Source: Mycolicibacterium phlei
Lineage (GTDB): Bacteria; Actinomycetota; Actinomycetes; Mycobacteriales; Mycobacteriaceae
Assembly: GCF_001583415.1 (NCBI RefSeq)
Contig: NZ_CP014475.1
Coordinates: forward strand, 4,774,001 to 4,838,000
DNA: 64,000 nt
Direction: 5' to 3'
The position numbers were made by a program, and so were the translations under genes. Positions 52,013-61,574 of this stretch are shown in pieces. The notes under the pieces are model-generated. The model was given only the letters and a program-made list of their open reading frames with translations. It was not told where the DNA came from and did no database searches. Each line of letters starts with the position of its first letter. Positions within the stretch are counted from its first letter, which is position 1.

Positions 52013-54346
52013 ATGACGAAAAGACTCGCCAGAAGGGTCACCGTCGTTAAGAAGGCGACCGTTATCGGAGTTGCCACCATCAGCACTGCCGCCGTGACCG
52101 CCGGCCTGGTCTCGGCCCCCACCGAGGAGATGCTCAACCCCGACGTGGAGCTGACCGCGGCGGTCAAGGTCTTCCCCGAGCCGGACAAGATCCCCGACCT
52201 CACCGGCGGCCTCGGCAGCGCCGGTTACGACCTGTCCCAGTCGATCGCCGCGGCGATCCTGGAGGCGATCACCACCAACATCAACCTGATGGCACTGGCG
52301 CGTGCCGCCGGAATGGATCCCGAGACCCTGCTGGCCTCGCTGCCGCGCCACCTGCTGCAGGGGGTGCTGGACACCGCGCAGGTCAACCTGCTGCCCGTCC
52401 TGACCGAGATGCTCGGCATCGACCTCGCCGACGGGGTGCTGCTGCCGGTGCTGCAGACGCTCGGCATCACCGACGGGCTCGGCATCACCACGGTCAGCAA
52501 GCTGCTGGACCTGCTCGGCATCGACCTCTCCGATCCGCTCAACCTGGCCGACCTCGACGTCCCCGGGCTCAACCTGATCACCGCCGGTCCGCCCTTCACC
52601 CTGCTGAAACTTCTGGGCTTCGACCTCGGCTGGACCCCGGGTCTGCCGAATTCGGTTGCCGCCGAGGTTAACAACACCGAGTACCTGCCGATCGGGGTCA
52701 ACGGCCTGCTCACCACGCTGCTGGACCGGCTCAGGACACTCGAGGGCCAGAACCCGCTGCTCGAGCTCGGCGGGATCCTGGGCCCTGACGGGCTTCTCGA
52801 GCTCGGCGGGATCGTCAACCTCGGCGGCCTCGTCGACCTGCTCGAGTCCGTCGTGCGGACCGCCCCGGAGAACCTCGACGTGATCGACCTGCGGGTGCCG
52901 ATCGTGATCGGGTTCGGGATGGGCGCGTTCGCCGCGGGTGCGGCCTACCCGCAGATCGTCGAGGACCTGAAGTTTCAGCCGGGCGGGGAGAAGTCGCCCA
53001 CCGCGGCCACCGATCCACTGCTCGGCAGCCTCACGATCCTGCCGATGTTGTTGCTGCGCAACCCCGGTCGCGCGAACGGCGGCCTGTTCGCACGGGCCTA
53101 CCCGCTGGCCCGGCTGTTCGGCATCGACACGGTCACACCGGACACCGAGGTCACCCACAGCGGTGGCATCCCGATCCTCAACACCGGCCTGGCCCTGGGC
53201 GGGGCGAACCTGATCCCGGTCAAGGTCGACGCCACCGTCCAGTACGACCTGCTCTCCGATTTCGCGGCGTGGCCCAATCCGTTCTCGATCGCCAACAGCC
53301 TCGTCGGGTTCCTGCTGCCGACCTACATCCTGCGTGGCGTCGACCTGTCGAACCTCACCCCGCAACTGGAGGCGCAGCTCAAGGAGATCCTCACCAGCCT
53401 CGGCGCGGATCCGTTGGCGCTCAACCTCTATCTCACGCTGCCCACCACCAGCCTGCCGCTGCTCGAACCGCTGTACCTGCTGACCGACCTGACCAACCTG
53501 ATGACCGCGGGTGCGTTCCCGAATCCGTTGGGTGCCTTGGCCAACGCCCTGGCCCCGGCGCTGACCAGCCTGGTCAACCTGGGCTACACCGACGTGGTCC
53601 GGATGCCCGACGGCACCTATGTCCGCACGCTCGACCAGGCCGGCGACCCGACCGCGTTCATGTCGTTCCCGGATGTGGACTGGAGCCGCGTGCCCGCCGA
53701 CATCTTCAACCTGATGGTCAAGGGCATCGAGAAGGAGTTCTTCAGCGGCAACCCCACGCCGAGCACTCCGAACGCGATCACCGGGGTCTTCAAGCTGCTG
53801 ACGAAGATCCTGTCGGGTGGCGGCCTGGATCTCGGCGGCATCGGCGACGTCATCTCCGCCGCGGTCGGCGGACTCAACCCGCTGCCCACTCCGGCGGCGA
53901 CCACGGTGTCCGCCACCTCCGCACCCGCGCCGGTGCAGGCGGCGACCACCGCGGTGACGACGGGCGGCTCCGCGCCGGTGGTCGTCGAGCAGACCGCCCC
54001 CAAGGCCGCCAAGAGCGAGACCAAGACCGACATCGTCGAGGAGTCGGAGGAGGCCAAGCCGACCACCAGGCCGACGGGCCCGCGTTCGGCCGGTCCGTCG
54101 GCCGCGCCGGGTAAGCCGACCAGCCCGGCAGGCAGCGTCGTCGGCGGAGTGACCGGCGCCGTCGGCGGCGTCACCGGCACGGTCGGCGGTGTGACCAGCG
54201 GCGTGACCGGCACCGTCGGCGGTGTCGTCGGCGGGGTGACGGGCACCGTCGGCGGCGTCACCGGTGCGGTCGGCGGCCTGCTCGGCGGCCTCGGCAAGAA
54301 GCCGTCGAGCGGCGGCGGCGCGGGCGCCTCCCAGGACGCCGCCTGA
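52013..54346 (+). CDS. Large exported hydrophobic protein with VGG-VTG repeat C-terminus
   Basis: 777 residues. Signal-type N-terminus (RLARRVTVVKKATVIGVATI to about residue 35). Long body rich in Leu, Gly, Pro and Asp with many LLxLLGIDL-type units, then GFGMGAFAAGAAYPQIVEDL and PTYILRGVDLSNLTPQLEAQ. Near residue 620 it becomes Ala/Thr/Pro-rich, then ends with about eight GGVTGTV units (VGGVTGAVGGVTGTVGG and so on) and a basic/Gly-rich tip. I do not recognise a named catalytic family; related proteins occur in fast-growing mycobacteria, some annotated as PE-PPE-domain like, which I cannot confirm. Likely cell-surface. Confidence 0.7.
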   Translation: MTKRLARRVTVVKKATVIGVATISTAAVTAGLVSAPTEEMLNPDVELTAAVKVFPEPDKIPDLTGGLGSAGYDLSQSIAAAILEAITTNINLMALARAAGMDPETLLASLPRHLLQGVLDTAQVNLLPVLTEMLGIDLADGVLLPVLQTLGITDGLGITTVSKLLDLLGIDLSDPLNLADLDVPGLNLITAGPPFTLLKLLGFDLGWTPGLPNSVAAEVNNTEYLPIGVNGLLTTLLDRLRTLEGQNPLLELGGILGPDGLLELGGIVNLGGLVDLLESVVRTAPENLDVIDLRVPIVIGFGMGAFAAGAAYPQIVEDLKFQPGGEKSPTAATDPLLGSLTILPMLLLRNPGRANGGLFARAYPLARLFGIDTVTPDTEVTHSGGIPILNTGLALGGANLIPVKVDATVQYDLLSDFAAWPNPFSIANSLVGFLLPTYILRGVDLSNLTPQLEAQLKEILTSLGADPLALNLYLTLPTTSLPLLEPLYLLTDLTNLMTAGAFPNPLGALANALAPALTSLVNLGYTDVVRMPDGTYVRTLDQAGDPTAFMSFPDVDWSRVPADIFNLMVKGIEKEFFSGNPTPSTPNAITGVFKLLTKILSGGGLDLGGIGDVISAAVGGLNPLPTPAATTVSATSAPAPVQAATTAVTTGGSAPVVVEQTAPKAAKSETKTDIVEESEEAKPTTRPTGPRSAGPSAAPGKPTSPAGSVVGGVTGAVGGVTGTVGGVTSGVTGTVGGVVGGVTGTVGGVTGAVGGLLGGLGKKPSSGGGAGASQDAA

Positions 54347-54420
54347 TCCGCCCGGCCACCCCTCCCCGCGTTCGCGGTACCCTCGGAGGCTGAATTCTGT
54401 CGACCGGATCGGGAGCGCAT

Positions 54421-55611
54421 ATGGACCTCGTGCTCGGCCTGTCGATGACATCCAGCACAGTCCGGTGGGTGCTCGTCGAGGGCCTGACCGGCGAAGGCGC
54501 GACGGTCGACCGCGGGTCGTTCGACGTCGCCGCTGACGAGCTGGGTGACACCGTTGCCCTCGACGAGCTGCTCAACGTCGTGCTCGCCGACGTCGCCGAC
54601 CAACCGCTGCACGCCATCGGCGTGACCTGGACCCCCGAGGCCGGGAACGCCGCCTCCGAGGTGCTGGCGGCGCTCGCCGCGCGGGGCCACGGCAACGCGG
54701 TCGGGGTGCCCGACGTCGAGGCCGGCGAGCTGCTGGCCACCGGGATCGCCGAGATCACCGACCACGACGACGTCGCCGTCTGCATCGTGGAGCCCGACGC
54801 CGCGGTGGTCGCGATGGTCACGCCGGACGGCACGACGGTCGACCGGATCACCCGGCCCGCCGACGGCGACGACCCGGTCGAACTGCCGAGCGCGGTGATC
54901 AGCATGCTCGAACTCAACGAGTGGCGGCCGCAGGCCGTCTTCGTCGTCGGCTCCGCCCCCGACGTCGATCTGGTCACCGGCACGCTCGACGAGGTCACCG
55001 AGGCCCCGGTGTTCTCGGCCGCCGAGGCCGACCTCGCGCTGGCCCGCGGCGCCGCGCTGGCCTCCGCACGCGCGGTGAACCCCCTCGTCGCGCCGAAGGC
55101 GAGCCGGATCCCGGCCCGCGTCGGGGCGCTGACCGGGGTGCTGGCCGCGGCGTCGGTCACGTTCGTGGCGTCCGCGTCGGCGGCCATCGGCATCACCCTG
55201 GCCGGCTCCGACGACGCCGACACGACGGCGGTCGCCAGAGGCGAACCCTCCGCGGCGGCCGAGGAGACCACCCCCGCCCCGGCCCCGGTGAGGAAGCTCA
55301 GCGTGGCCGAGGCCAAGCCGATCGTCGCGCAGACGATCGCGGTCGCGGCGCCCCCGCCGCCACCCGCCGCACCGGTCTACCAGCCGCCGGCGTACGCGCC
55401 GCCGCCCGCCCCGGAGTACACACCGCCGGCCCCGGCCGTCACGGCGCCCGAACCGGCCTACACCCCGCCGGCGCCCCCGGTGTACGTCCCGCCGCCGCCT
55501 CCACCGGCCTACGTGCCGCCGGCCCCGCAGCCGCGACTGCGGGACCGGATCCTGGAGAAGATTCCGATCATCAACCGGTTCCACACTCCGGATTACTCGT
55601 ACGGCCCCTAG
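54421..55611 (+). CDS. DUF7159-like membrane protein, shorter paralogue
   Basis: 396 residues. Same N-terminal actin-like domain as the protein at 45978: MDLVLGLSMTSSTVRWVLVEG, CIVEPDAAVVAMVTPDGTTV, VFVVGSAPDVDLVTG, then DLALARGAALASARA. One span at about 235-262, then a Pro/Ala/Tyr-rich outer tail with repeated YxPPAP units and a basic tip (RLRDRILEKIPIINRF). ATG at 54421 with a GGGAG site. Unlike its paralogue it lacks the YSQDP linker. Function unknown. Confidence 0.8.
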   Translation: MDLVLGLSMTSSTVRWVLVEGLTGEGATVDRGSFDVAADELGDTVALDELLNVVLADVADQPLHAIGVTWTPEAGNAASEVLAALAARGHGNAVGVPDVEAGELLATGIAEITDHDDVAVCIVEPDAAVVAMVTPDGTTVDRITRPADGDDPVELPSAVISMLELNEWRPQAVFVVGSAPDVDLVTGTLDEVTEAPVFSAAEADLALARGAALASARAVNPLVAPKASRIPARVGALTGVLAAASVTFVASASAAIGITLAGSDDADTTAVARGEPSAAAEETTPAPAPVRKLSVAEAKPIVAQTIAVAAPPPPPAAPVYQPPAYAPPPAPEYTPPAPAVTAPEPAYTPPAPPVYVPPPPPPAYVPPAPQPRLRDRILEKIPIINRFHTPDYSYGP

Positions 55612-55895
55612 TCCCGGCCCGGGATTGCCCACACGCGCTTCGGCGCGTTCACCGCGGATTGCCCACGACCGCGCAGCCTCACCTGTCGTGCCTGCGACCG
55701 GTTTGCCTCCGGTGTCCCGCGCTATCCCACCGACTGTTGCTCCACCGGAATATTGACGGCTAGAGCAATACCTGGCCGGAAGTTTTCTGTGAGATTCGGG
55801 ATGCAGACCCGACAAATTGCCCCCAAGATGCCATGCAGTCCGGAAAAAGTGACGGACGGCAGTCGGTCGCCGCCGCGAGCGGTGAAGGGAGCGAG
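55612..55895. other. Intergenic region upstream of the dipeptide-type importer
   Basis: 284 bases without a gene. GGATTGCCCAC occurs twice, at 55622-55632 and 55656-55666 (34 bases apart), flanking a short CGCGC/GCGCG hairpin. The repeat could be an operator, but it lies more than 200 bases before the start codon. GAAGGGA serves as ribosome-binding site for the next gene. Confidence 0.5.
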
Positions 55896-57527
55896 ATGAG
55901 ATTTAAGGCCGCGATCATCGCGTGCGTCTTGGCCGTGATGTGTGCAGCGACGGCGTGTGGAGGCGGTGAGTCGACGGGATCGGGCGGTGGCGACGTCCAG
56001 GTCACGATGACGTCGTTCCCCGACTACGTCGACCCGCAGTTGTCCTACACCGTCGAGGGCTGGGAGGTGCTGTGGAACGTCTACACCCCACTGCTGACCT
56101 ACCGGCACGCCGCGGGCAAGGAGGGCACCGAGGTCGTCCCGGCCCTGGCCGAGGATCTGCCCGAGATCTCCGATGACGGAACGACGTACAAGCTCAAGCT
56201 GCGCCCGAACATGAAGTACTCCGACGGAACGCCGATCAAGGCATCCGATTTCACCTACGCCATCCAGCGGCTGTTCAAGGCCAATTCGGGTGGTTCGGTG
56301 TTCTTCACCGTGATCGAGGGAGCCGACGACTACGCCGAGGGCCGCGCCGACACCATCCGCGGCATCACCACCGACGACGAGACCGGTGACATCACGATCC
56401 AATTGACCTCTCCGAACGGCACTTTCGAGAACGTGCTGGCCTTGATGTTCGCCGCCCCGGTGCCGCCCAGCACCCCGCTGGACAAGGACGCCACCAACGA
56501 CCCGCCCGCCGCGAGCGGACCGTTCATGATCACCTCGGTCGACGCACCGCGGACGCTGACGCTGGAGCGCAACCCCAACTTCGGCACGGTCAAGGACGCC
56601 GGCGCCGACGAGGTGGCCGACGCCAACGTCGACCGGATCGTGATCACCGAGAACAAGAACAACAGCGCCCAGGTCACCGACATCGAGCAGAACCGCGTGG
56701 ACTTCATGGCCGACCCACCGGCCTCGGATCGCCTGCAGGAGGTCAAGACCCGCTACGGCGACCGGTTCCGGTTCGAGGAGTCGATCAACACCTACTACTT
56801 CTTCATGAACACCCAGAAGCCGCCGTTCAACGACGTGCGGGTGCGCCAGGCGGTGAACTACGCGATCGACCCGGAGGCGCTGAACCGCATCTTCGGCGGA
56901 CGCCTGCACCCCACCCAGCAGATCCTGCCGCCCGGTATGCCCGGCTACCAGGAGTACACGCTGTATCCAGGACCGGATCTGGAGAAGGCCAAACAGCTGA
57001 TCGCCGAGGCCAATCCGGCTGACCGCGACATCACCGTGTGGACCGACGACGAACCGGACCGCAAGCGCATCGGTGAGTACTACCACGACCTGCTCACCCA
57101 GCTCGGGTTCAACGCGACGCTGAAAGTGATTGCCGGCGATGTGTACTGGGCGACGATCGGTAACCAGTCCACCCCCGACCTGGACACCGGGTTCGCCGAC
57201 TGGTTCCAGGACTTCCCGCATCCCGACGACTTCTTCCGGCCGCTGCTGCACGGCTCGAGCATCCTGCCCACCAACGGCAACAACTTCTCCCGTGCCGACA
57301 TCCCGGAGCTCAGCGCCAAGATGGACGAGTTGCTGACCAAGCAGATCACCGACGAGGGTGTGGAGGACGAGTACGCCGCCCTGGACCGCGCCTACATGGA
57401 GCAGGCGGTGTGGGCGCCCTACGGCAACGAGCAGTTCACCACGTTCCTGTCGGAGCGGATGGACTTCGACAAGTCCTACCACCATCTGCTGTTCCATCAG
57501 GACTTCACGTCCTTCGCGCTGAAGTAG
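55896..57527 (+). CDS. Dipeptide/oligopeptide-type substrate-binding lipoprotein (DppA-like)
   Basis: 543 residues. Lipoprotein signal MRFKAAIIACVLAVMCAATAC with lipobox (Cys at about 21). SBP_bac_5 domain: YVDPQLSYTVEGWEVLWNVY, PALAEDLPEISDDGTTYKLK, LRPNMKYSDGTPIKASDFTY, PPFNDVRVRQAVNYAIDPEA. Binds peptides or other solutes outside the membrane for the permeases and ATPases that follow. The ligand cannot be read. The ATG at 55896 is chosen for its signal peptide and GAAGGGA site. First gene of a five-gene operon (A-C-B-D-F order). Confidence 0.92.
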   Translation: MRFKAAIIACVLAVMCAATACGGGESTGSGGGDVQVTMTSFPDYVDPQLSYTVEGWEVLWNVYTPLLTYRHAAGKEGTEVVPALAEDLPEISDDGTTYKLKLRPNMKYSDGTPIKASDFTYAIQRLFKANSGGSVFFTVIEGADDYAEGRADTIRGITTDDETGDITIQLTSPNGTFENVLALMFAAPVPPSTPLDKDATNDPPAASGPFMITSVDAPRTLTLERNPNFGTVKDAGADEVADANVDRIVITENKNNSAQVTDIEQNRVDFMADPPASDRLQEVKTRYGDRFRFEESINTYYFFMNTQKPPFNDVRVRQAVNYAIDPEALNRIFGGRLHPTQQILPPGMPGYQEYTLYPGPDLEKAKQLIAEANPADRDITVWTDDEPDRKRIGEYYHDLLTQLGFNATLKVIAGDVYWATIGNQSTPDLDTGFADWFQDFPHPDDFFRPLLHGSSILPTNGNNFSRADIPELSAKMDELLTKQITDEGVEDEYAALDRAYMEQAVWAPYGNEQFTTFLSERMDFDKSYHHLLFHQDFTSFALK

Positions 57528-57529
57528 CC

Positions 57530-58558
57530 GTGGCCACCGTCATCGACACCGGGCCAGACACCGGGCCAGAGTCCGGGGCGCCGCCGGCCCGGGTGCAGGG
57601 CCGCAGCCCGTGGTACCTGGCGTGGCTGAGGTTGCGCCGCAACAGGGTTGCGCTCGGGTTCGGCGCGCTGTTCGTGCTGATCGTGCTGTTCTGCCTGGCG
57701 GCGCCGCTGTGGGCGGAGCACGTCGCGCACACCGGTCCCAACGACAACCACATCACCGACACGGTGCTGATCGACGGGGTGGCGACCGATGTGGTCGCCG
57801 CCGACGGCACCCCGCTGGGGCCCGGGCTGCGCAGTCAGTATCTGCTGGGCGCCGACCAGAACGGCCGCGACGTGATGGTGCGGTTGATGTACGGCGGGCG
57901 GACGTCGATCTACGTCGGGCTGGCGGCCGCGGCGATCACCACCGTGCTCGGGGTGGTCGTCGGGTTGCTGGCCGGGTTCTACCGCGGCTGGATCGACGCG
58001 GTGCTGACCCGCATCCTCGACGTGATCTGGGCGTTCCCGGTGCTGCTGCTGGGCATCGCACTGGGCACCGCGCTGGCGATCGGCGGCCTGAAGGTCGGTT
58101 TCATCGCCATCGCCGGGGACTCGATCTGGATTCCGATCCTGATCATCGGGCTGGTGTACGTGCCGTACATGGCCCGGCCGATCCGCGGGGAGATCCTCGC
58201 GCTGCGGGAGAAGGAGTTCGTCGAGGCCGCCGTCGCGCAGGGTATGGGCCCGCTGCGGATCATGTTCGCCGAGCTGCTGCCCAACGTGGTGTCGACGATC
58301 ATCGTGTTCTTCACGCTCAACATCGCCAACGACATGCTGCTGGAGTCGGCCCTGTCTTTCCTGGGCGCCGGCGTGCGGCCACCCAACGCGTCGTGGGGCA
58401 CGATGATCGCCGACGGCTACGAGATGATCTACACCGCACCGCATCTGACGGTGGTGCCGGGTCTGTTGATCATCGTGACGGTGTTGTCGCTGAACGTGTT
58501 CGGTGACGGTCTGCGCGACGCGCTCGACCCCCGCGCCAAGATCCGATTGGAGCACTAG
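57530..58558 (+). CDS. Dipeptide-type ABC permease (DppC-like)
   Basis: 342 residues from the GTG at 57530, two bases after the binding-protein stop. Cytoplasmic Pro/Gly-rich start, first span ALGFGALFVLIVLFCLAAPLW, an outer loop of about 60 residues, then five spans with the EAA loop EFVEAAVAQGMGPLRIMFAE. DppC-specific ending FLGAGVRPPNASWGTMIADG and DGLRDALDPRAK. Pairs with the DppB-like permease. Confidence 0.92.
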   Translation: MATVIDTGPDTGPESGAPPARVQGRSPWYLAWLRLRRNRVALGFGALFVLIVLFCLAAPLWAEHVAHTGPNDNHITDTVLIDGVATDVVAADGTPLGPGLRSQYLLGADQNGRDVMVRLMYGGRTSIYVGLAAAAITTVLGVVVGLLAGFYRGWIDAVLTRILDVIWAFPVLLLGIALGTALAIGGLKVGFIAIAGDSIWIPILIIGLVYVPYMARPIRGEILALREKEFVEAAVAQGMGPLRIMFAELLPNVVSTIIVFFTLNIANDMLLESALSFLGAGVRPPNASWGTMIADGYEMIYTAPHLTVVPGLLIIVTVLSLNVFGDGLRDALDPRAKIRLEH

Positions 58559-59521
58559 GTGACCCGGTTCATCGTTCGACGGCTCATCGGCATGATCGCG
58601 GTGCTGTTCGCGATCTCGGTGATCGTCTTCCTGATCTTCAACGTGATCCCGAACTCCGATCCGGCCGCCCGGATCGCGGGCAAGAACGCCGATCCCGCGC
58701 TGATCGCCCGTGTCAGCGCCGACCTCGGCCTCGACCAGCCGCTGCCGGTGCAGTACCTGACCATGATGCGGCAGATCCTGACCGGCCAGCTGATGTCCTA
58801 CGCCAAGGACCGCAATGTGCTGGAACAGATCTGGGACGGTCTGCCCGCGACGTTCTCGCTGTGCATCGGGGCCGGTGTGCTGTGGATGGCGGTGGCCGTG
58901 GTGTTCGGTTACCTGTCGGCGGTGCACGCGGGCCGGTTCACCGACCGCACGCTGACGATCCTGTCGCTGGTCGGCATCTCGATGCCGGTGTTCTGGCTGG
59001 CGGCGGTGCTGCTGTACCTGCTCACCTACAAGGTTCAGCTGTTCCCCACCGGCAGCTATGTCCCGCTCAGCCGCAACCCCGTCGAGTGGGCGTATCACCT
59101 TGTGTTGCCGTGGATTACGCTTGCGATACTGTATATCGGCTTCTACAGCCGGGTGCTGCGCTCGAACATGCTCGACACCATGAACGAGGACTTCGTGCGC
59201 ACCGCCCGGGCCAAGGGCCTCAGTGAGCGGCAGGTGCGGATCCGGCATGTGCTGCGCAATTCCATGATTCCGGTGGTGACGCTGTTCGGCCTGGACTTCG
59301 GGATGGTCGTCGGCGGCGGCGCCATCCTGACCGAGACGGTCTACAACCTCGACGGCGTGGGTCTGTACGCGGGTGAGGCGATCCGCTCTCTGGACCTGCC
59401 GCCGCTGATCGGAGTGACAATGTTCGGCGCGTTCTTCATCGTGCTGCTCAACACGGTCGTCGACATCGTCTACGCCGTGCTCGACCCCCGTATCCGGCTC
59501 GGACAGGCGGCGGCGGTATGA
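58559..59521 (+). CDS. Dipeptide-type ABC permease (DppB-like)
   Basis: 320 residues. GTG at 58559 directly abuts the previous TAG. Typical DppB: FIVRRLIGMIAVLFAISVIV at the N-terminus, GLDQPLPVQYLTMM, six spans, EAA loop NEDFVRTARAKGLSERQVRI, and the end VVDIVYAVLDPRIRL. Its stop overlaps the ATPase start (ATGA). Confidence 0.93.
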   Translation: MTRFIVRRLIGMIAVLFAISVIVFLIFNVIPNSDPAARIAGKNADPALIARVSADLGLDQPLPVQYLTMMRQILTGQLMSYAKDRNVLEQIWDGLPATFSLCIGAGVLWMAVAVVFGYLSAVHAGRFTDRTLTILSLVGISMPVFWLAAVLLYLLTYKVQLFPTGSYVPLSRNPVEWAYHLVLPWITLAILYIGFYSRVLRSNMLDTMNEDFVRTARAKGLSERQVRIRHVLRNSMIPVVTLFGLDFGMVVGGGAILTETVYNLDGVGLYAGEAIRSLDLPPLIGVTMFGAFFIVLLNTVVDIVYAVLDPRIRLGQAAAV

Positions 59522-60522
59522 GCGCGCTGCTGACGGTGCGCGACCTGCGCGTCGGGTTCCGCACCGACGACGGTCTGGTCCGCGCGGTCGACGGGGTGTC
59601 CTTCGACGTCCGCGCCGGCGAGGTGCTGGCGATCGTCGGCGAGTCCGGATCCGGGAAAAGCGTGACGGCGCAGACGATCACAGGCCTGACCCAGGCGCCG
59701 AACGCGACGATCACCGGGTCGGTGCGCTATCGCGGGCAGGAGCTCGTCGACCTCCACGACGCGGGACTGCGCGCGGTGCGCGGCGAGCAGATCGCGATGG
59801 TGTTCCAGGATCCGATGTCGTCGCTGAACCCGGTCTACCGCGTCGGTGACCAGATCGTCGAGATGATCCGCGCGCACCGCGACGTGTCCCGCGCCGAGGC
59901 CCGTGAGCGCGCCGTGGAGCTGCTGCGGTCGGTGGGAATCGCCCAGCCGGAAAGCAGGATTCGCGACTATCCGCACCAGTTCTCCGGCGGGATGCGGCAG
60001 CGGGTGATGATCGCGATGGCGCTGGCACTGGAACCCGCGGTGCTGATCGCCGACGAGCCGACGACCGCGCTCGACGTCACGGTGCAGGCCCAGATCCTGC
60101 GGCTGCTCGCCCGGCTCAACCGGGAGCGGGATCTGGCGGTCATCATGATCACCCACGATCTGGGGGTGGTCGCCGAACTGGCCGACCGGGTGCTGGTGAT
60201 GTACGCCGGGCAGGTGGTGGAGAACGGCACCCTCGACGACATCTTCTACCGGCCGCAACACCCGTACACGGCGGGGCTGCTGGGCTCGCTGACCCGGCTC
60301 GACGAACCGCGGGGCCGCCGGCTGCCGCAGATCCCGGGGCAGCCGCCGTTGCTGCTGACCCCGCCGCAGGGCTGCCGGTTCGCCCCGCGCTGCGCGCACC
60401 GGTTCGACCGGTGCGCCGAGCTGCCTGAGCTCGACGACCGCGGCGGCACAGGTCATCTGGACCGCTGCTGGCTGGACTCCGAACACAAGCAGCGACTGCG
60501 CGAACCGGTGGTGGTGTCATGA
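59518..60522 (+). CDS. Dipeptide-type ABC ATPase (DppD-like)
   Basis: 334 residues. Walker A GESGSGKSVTAQ, signature FSGGMRQRVMIAMALAL, Walker B VLIADEPTTALDVT, switch His in MITHDLGVVAEL, and the C-terminal oligopeptide domain with Cys cluster (GCRFAPRCAHRFDRCAEL, then CW) that may bind an iron-sulfur cluster in some members. Overlaps both neighbours by four bases. Confidence 0.94.
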   Translation: MSALLTVRDLRVGFRTDDGLVRAVDGVSFDVRAGEVLAIVGESGSGKSVTAQTITGLTQAPNATITGSVRYRGQELVDLHDAGLRAVRGEQIAMVFQDPMSSLNPVYRVGDQIVEMIRAHRDVSRAEARERAVELLRSVGIAQPESRIRDYPHQFSGGMRQRVMIAMALALEPAVLIADEPTTALDVTVQAQILRLLARLNRERDLAVIMITHDLGVVAELADRVLVMYAGQVVENGTLDDIFYRPQHPYTAGLLGSLTRLDEPRGRRLPQIPGQPPLLLTPPQGCRFAPRCAHRFDRCAELPELDDRGGTGHLDRCWLDSEHKQRLREPVVVS

Positions 60523-61574
60523 GCAAGGGTGATCCGCTGCTCGAGGTCACCGACCTCGTCAAGCATTTCCCGGTGAAGGCCGGTGCGGTGGTCGACCGCG
60601 AGGTGGCGCGGGTGCGCGCCGTCGACGGCGTGAGTTTCACCATCCGTGAGGGCGAAACCCTGGGACTGGTCGGCGAATCCGGGTGCGGTAAGTCGACGCT
60701 GTGCCGGGCGCTGCTGCAGCTGACAGCGCCGACGTCGGGATCGGTGAAGTTCCTCGGCGAGGAGCTCGTCGGCCGGTCGGCGCGCGAGCTGCGCCCGGTG
60801 CGCCGCCAGATGCAGATGATCTTCCAGGATCCGTTCGCGTCGTTGAACCCGCGCAAGCGGGTCGGCCAGATCATCGGGGATCCGTTGCGGCTGCACGGTA
60901 TCGCCGACGGCGCCGGGTTGCGGCGGCGGGTGCAGGAACTGCTCGAGCGGGTGGGGTTGAGCCCGGAGCACTACAACCGGTTCCCGCACGAGTTCTCCGG
61001 CGGGCAGCGCCAACGCATCGGCATCGCCCGTGCGCTCGCGCTGCGGCCGAAGTTCATCATCGCCGACGAGCCGGTGTCGGCGCTGGACGTGTCGGTGCAG
61101 GCCCAGATCATCAACCTGCTGCGCGATGTGCAGGAGGAGTTCGGCCTGTCGTTTCTGTTCGTGGCGCACGATCTCGGTGTGGTGCGCCACGTCTCGGACC
61201 GGGTGGCGGTGATGTACCTGGGCCGCATCGTCGAGGAGGCGGACAGCGACGCGTTGTTCGCCCGGCCGGTGCACCCGTACACCAACGCACTGCTGTCGGC
61301 GATACCGATCCCCGATCCCGAACGTAACGCCGCCCGTGAGCGGTTGGTGCTCGAGGGTGACGTGCCCAGCCCGATCGATCCGCCGTCAGGCTGCCGCTTC
61401 CACACCCGCTGCCCGTGGGCCACCGAGGTGTGCGCGCGTGAGGATCCGCCGCTGGTGGCTCACCTGCCGGGACACCTGGCGGCCTGCCATCACCCGCGCC
61501 ATGTGCCCGCTACGGCATCGGCGCCGGTGGTGGCGGCGGCTGAATCGGGTTCTGCGGCACCTCGATCGGGATAG
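60519..61574 (+). CDS. Dipeptide-type ABC ATPase (DppF-like)
   Basis: 351 residues. Walker A GESGCGKSTLCRA, signature FSGGQRQRIGIARALAL, Walker B FIIADEPVSALDVSVQ, switch His VAHDLGVVRH, C-terminal oligopeptide-type Cys cluster (GCRFHTRCPWATEVC, later ACHH). Last gene of the importer operon. The final 65 bases overlap the convergent Hsp70-like gene, and the tail after residue 325 (Ala/Ser-rich) has no family counterpart. Confidence 0.93.
   Translation: MSKGDPLLEVTDLVKHFPVKAGAVVDREVARVRAVDGVSFTIREGETLGLVGESGCGKSTLCRALLQLTAPTSGSVKFLGEELVGRSARELRPVRRQMQMIFQDPFASLNPRKRVGQIIGDPLRLHGIADGAGLRRRVQELLERVGLSPEHYNRFPHEFSGGQRQRIGIARALALRPKFIIADEPVSALDVSVQAQIINLLRDVQEEFGLSFLFVAHDLGVVRHVSDRVAVMYLGRIVEEADSDALFARPVHPYTNALLSAIPIPDPERNAARERLVLEGDVPSPIDPPSGCRFHTRCPWATEVCAREDPPLVAHLPGHLAACHHPRHVPATASAPVVAAAESGSAAPRSG

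Noticed and set aside
53617..55815. Very long minus-strand open frame antisense to 52013 and 54421
   Set aside because: High-GC shadow frame. The plus-strand genes have signal peptides, ribosome-binding sites and family motifs; this translation is Arg/Gly/Pro low-complexity without any motif.
57497..59248. 583-codon minus-strand frame antisense to the importer permeases
   Set aside because: His/Arg/Gln-rich translation typical of antisense frames; the permease genes on the plus strand are unambiguous.
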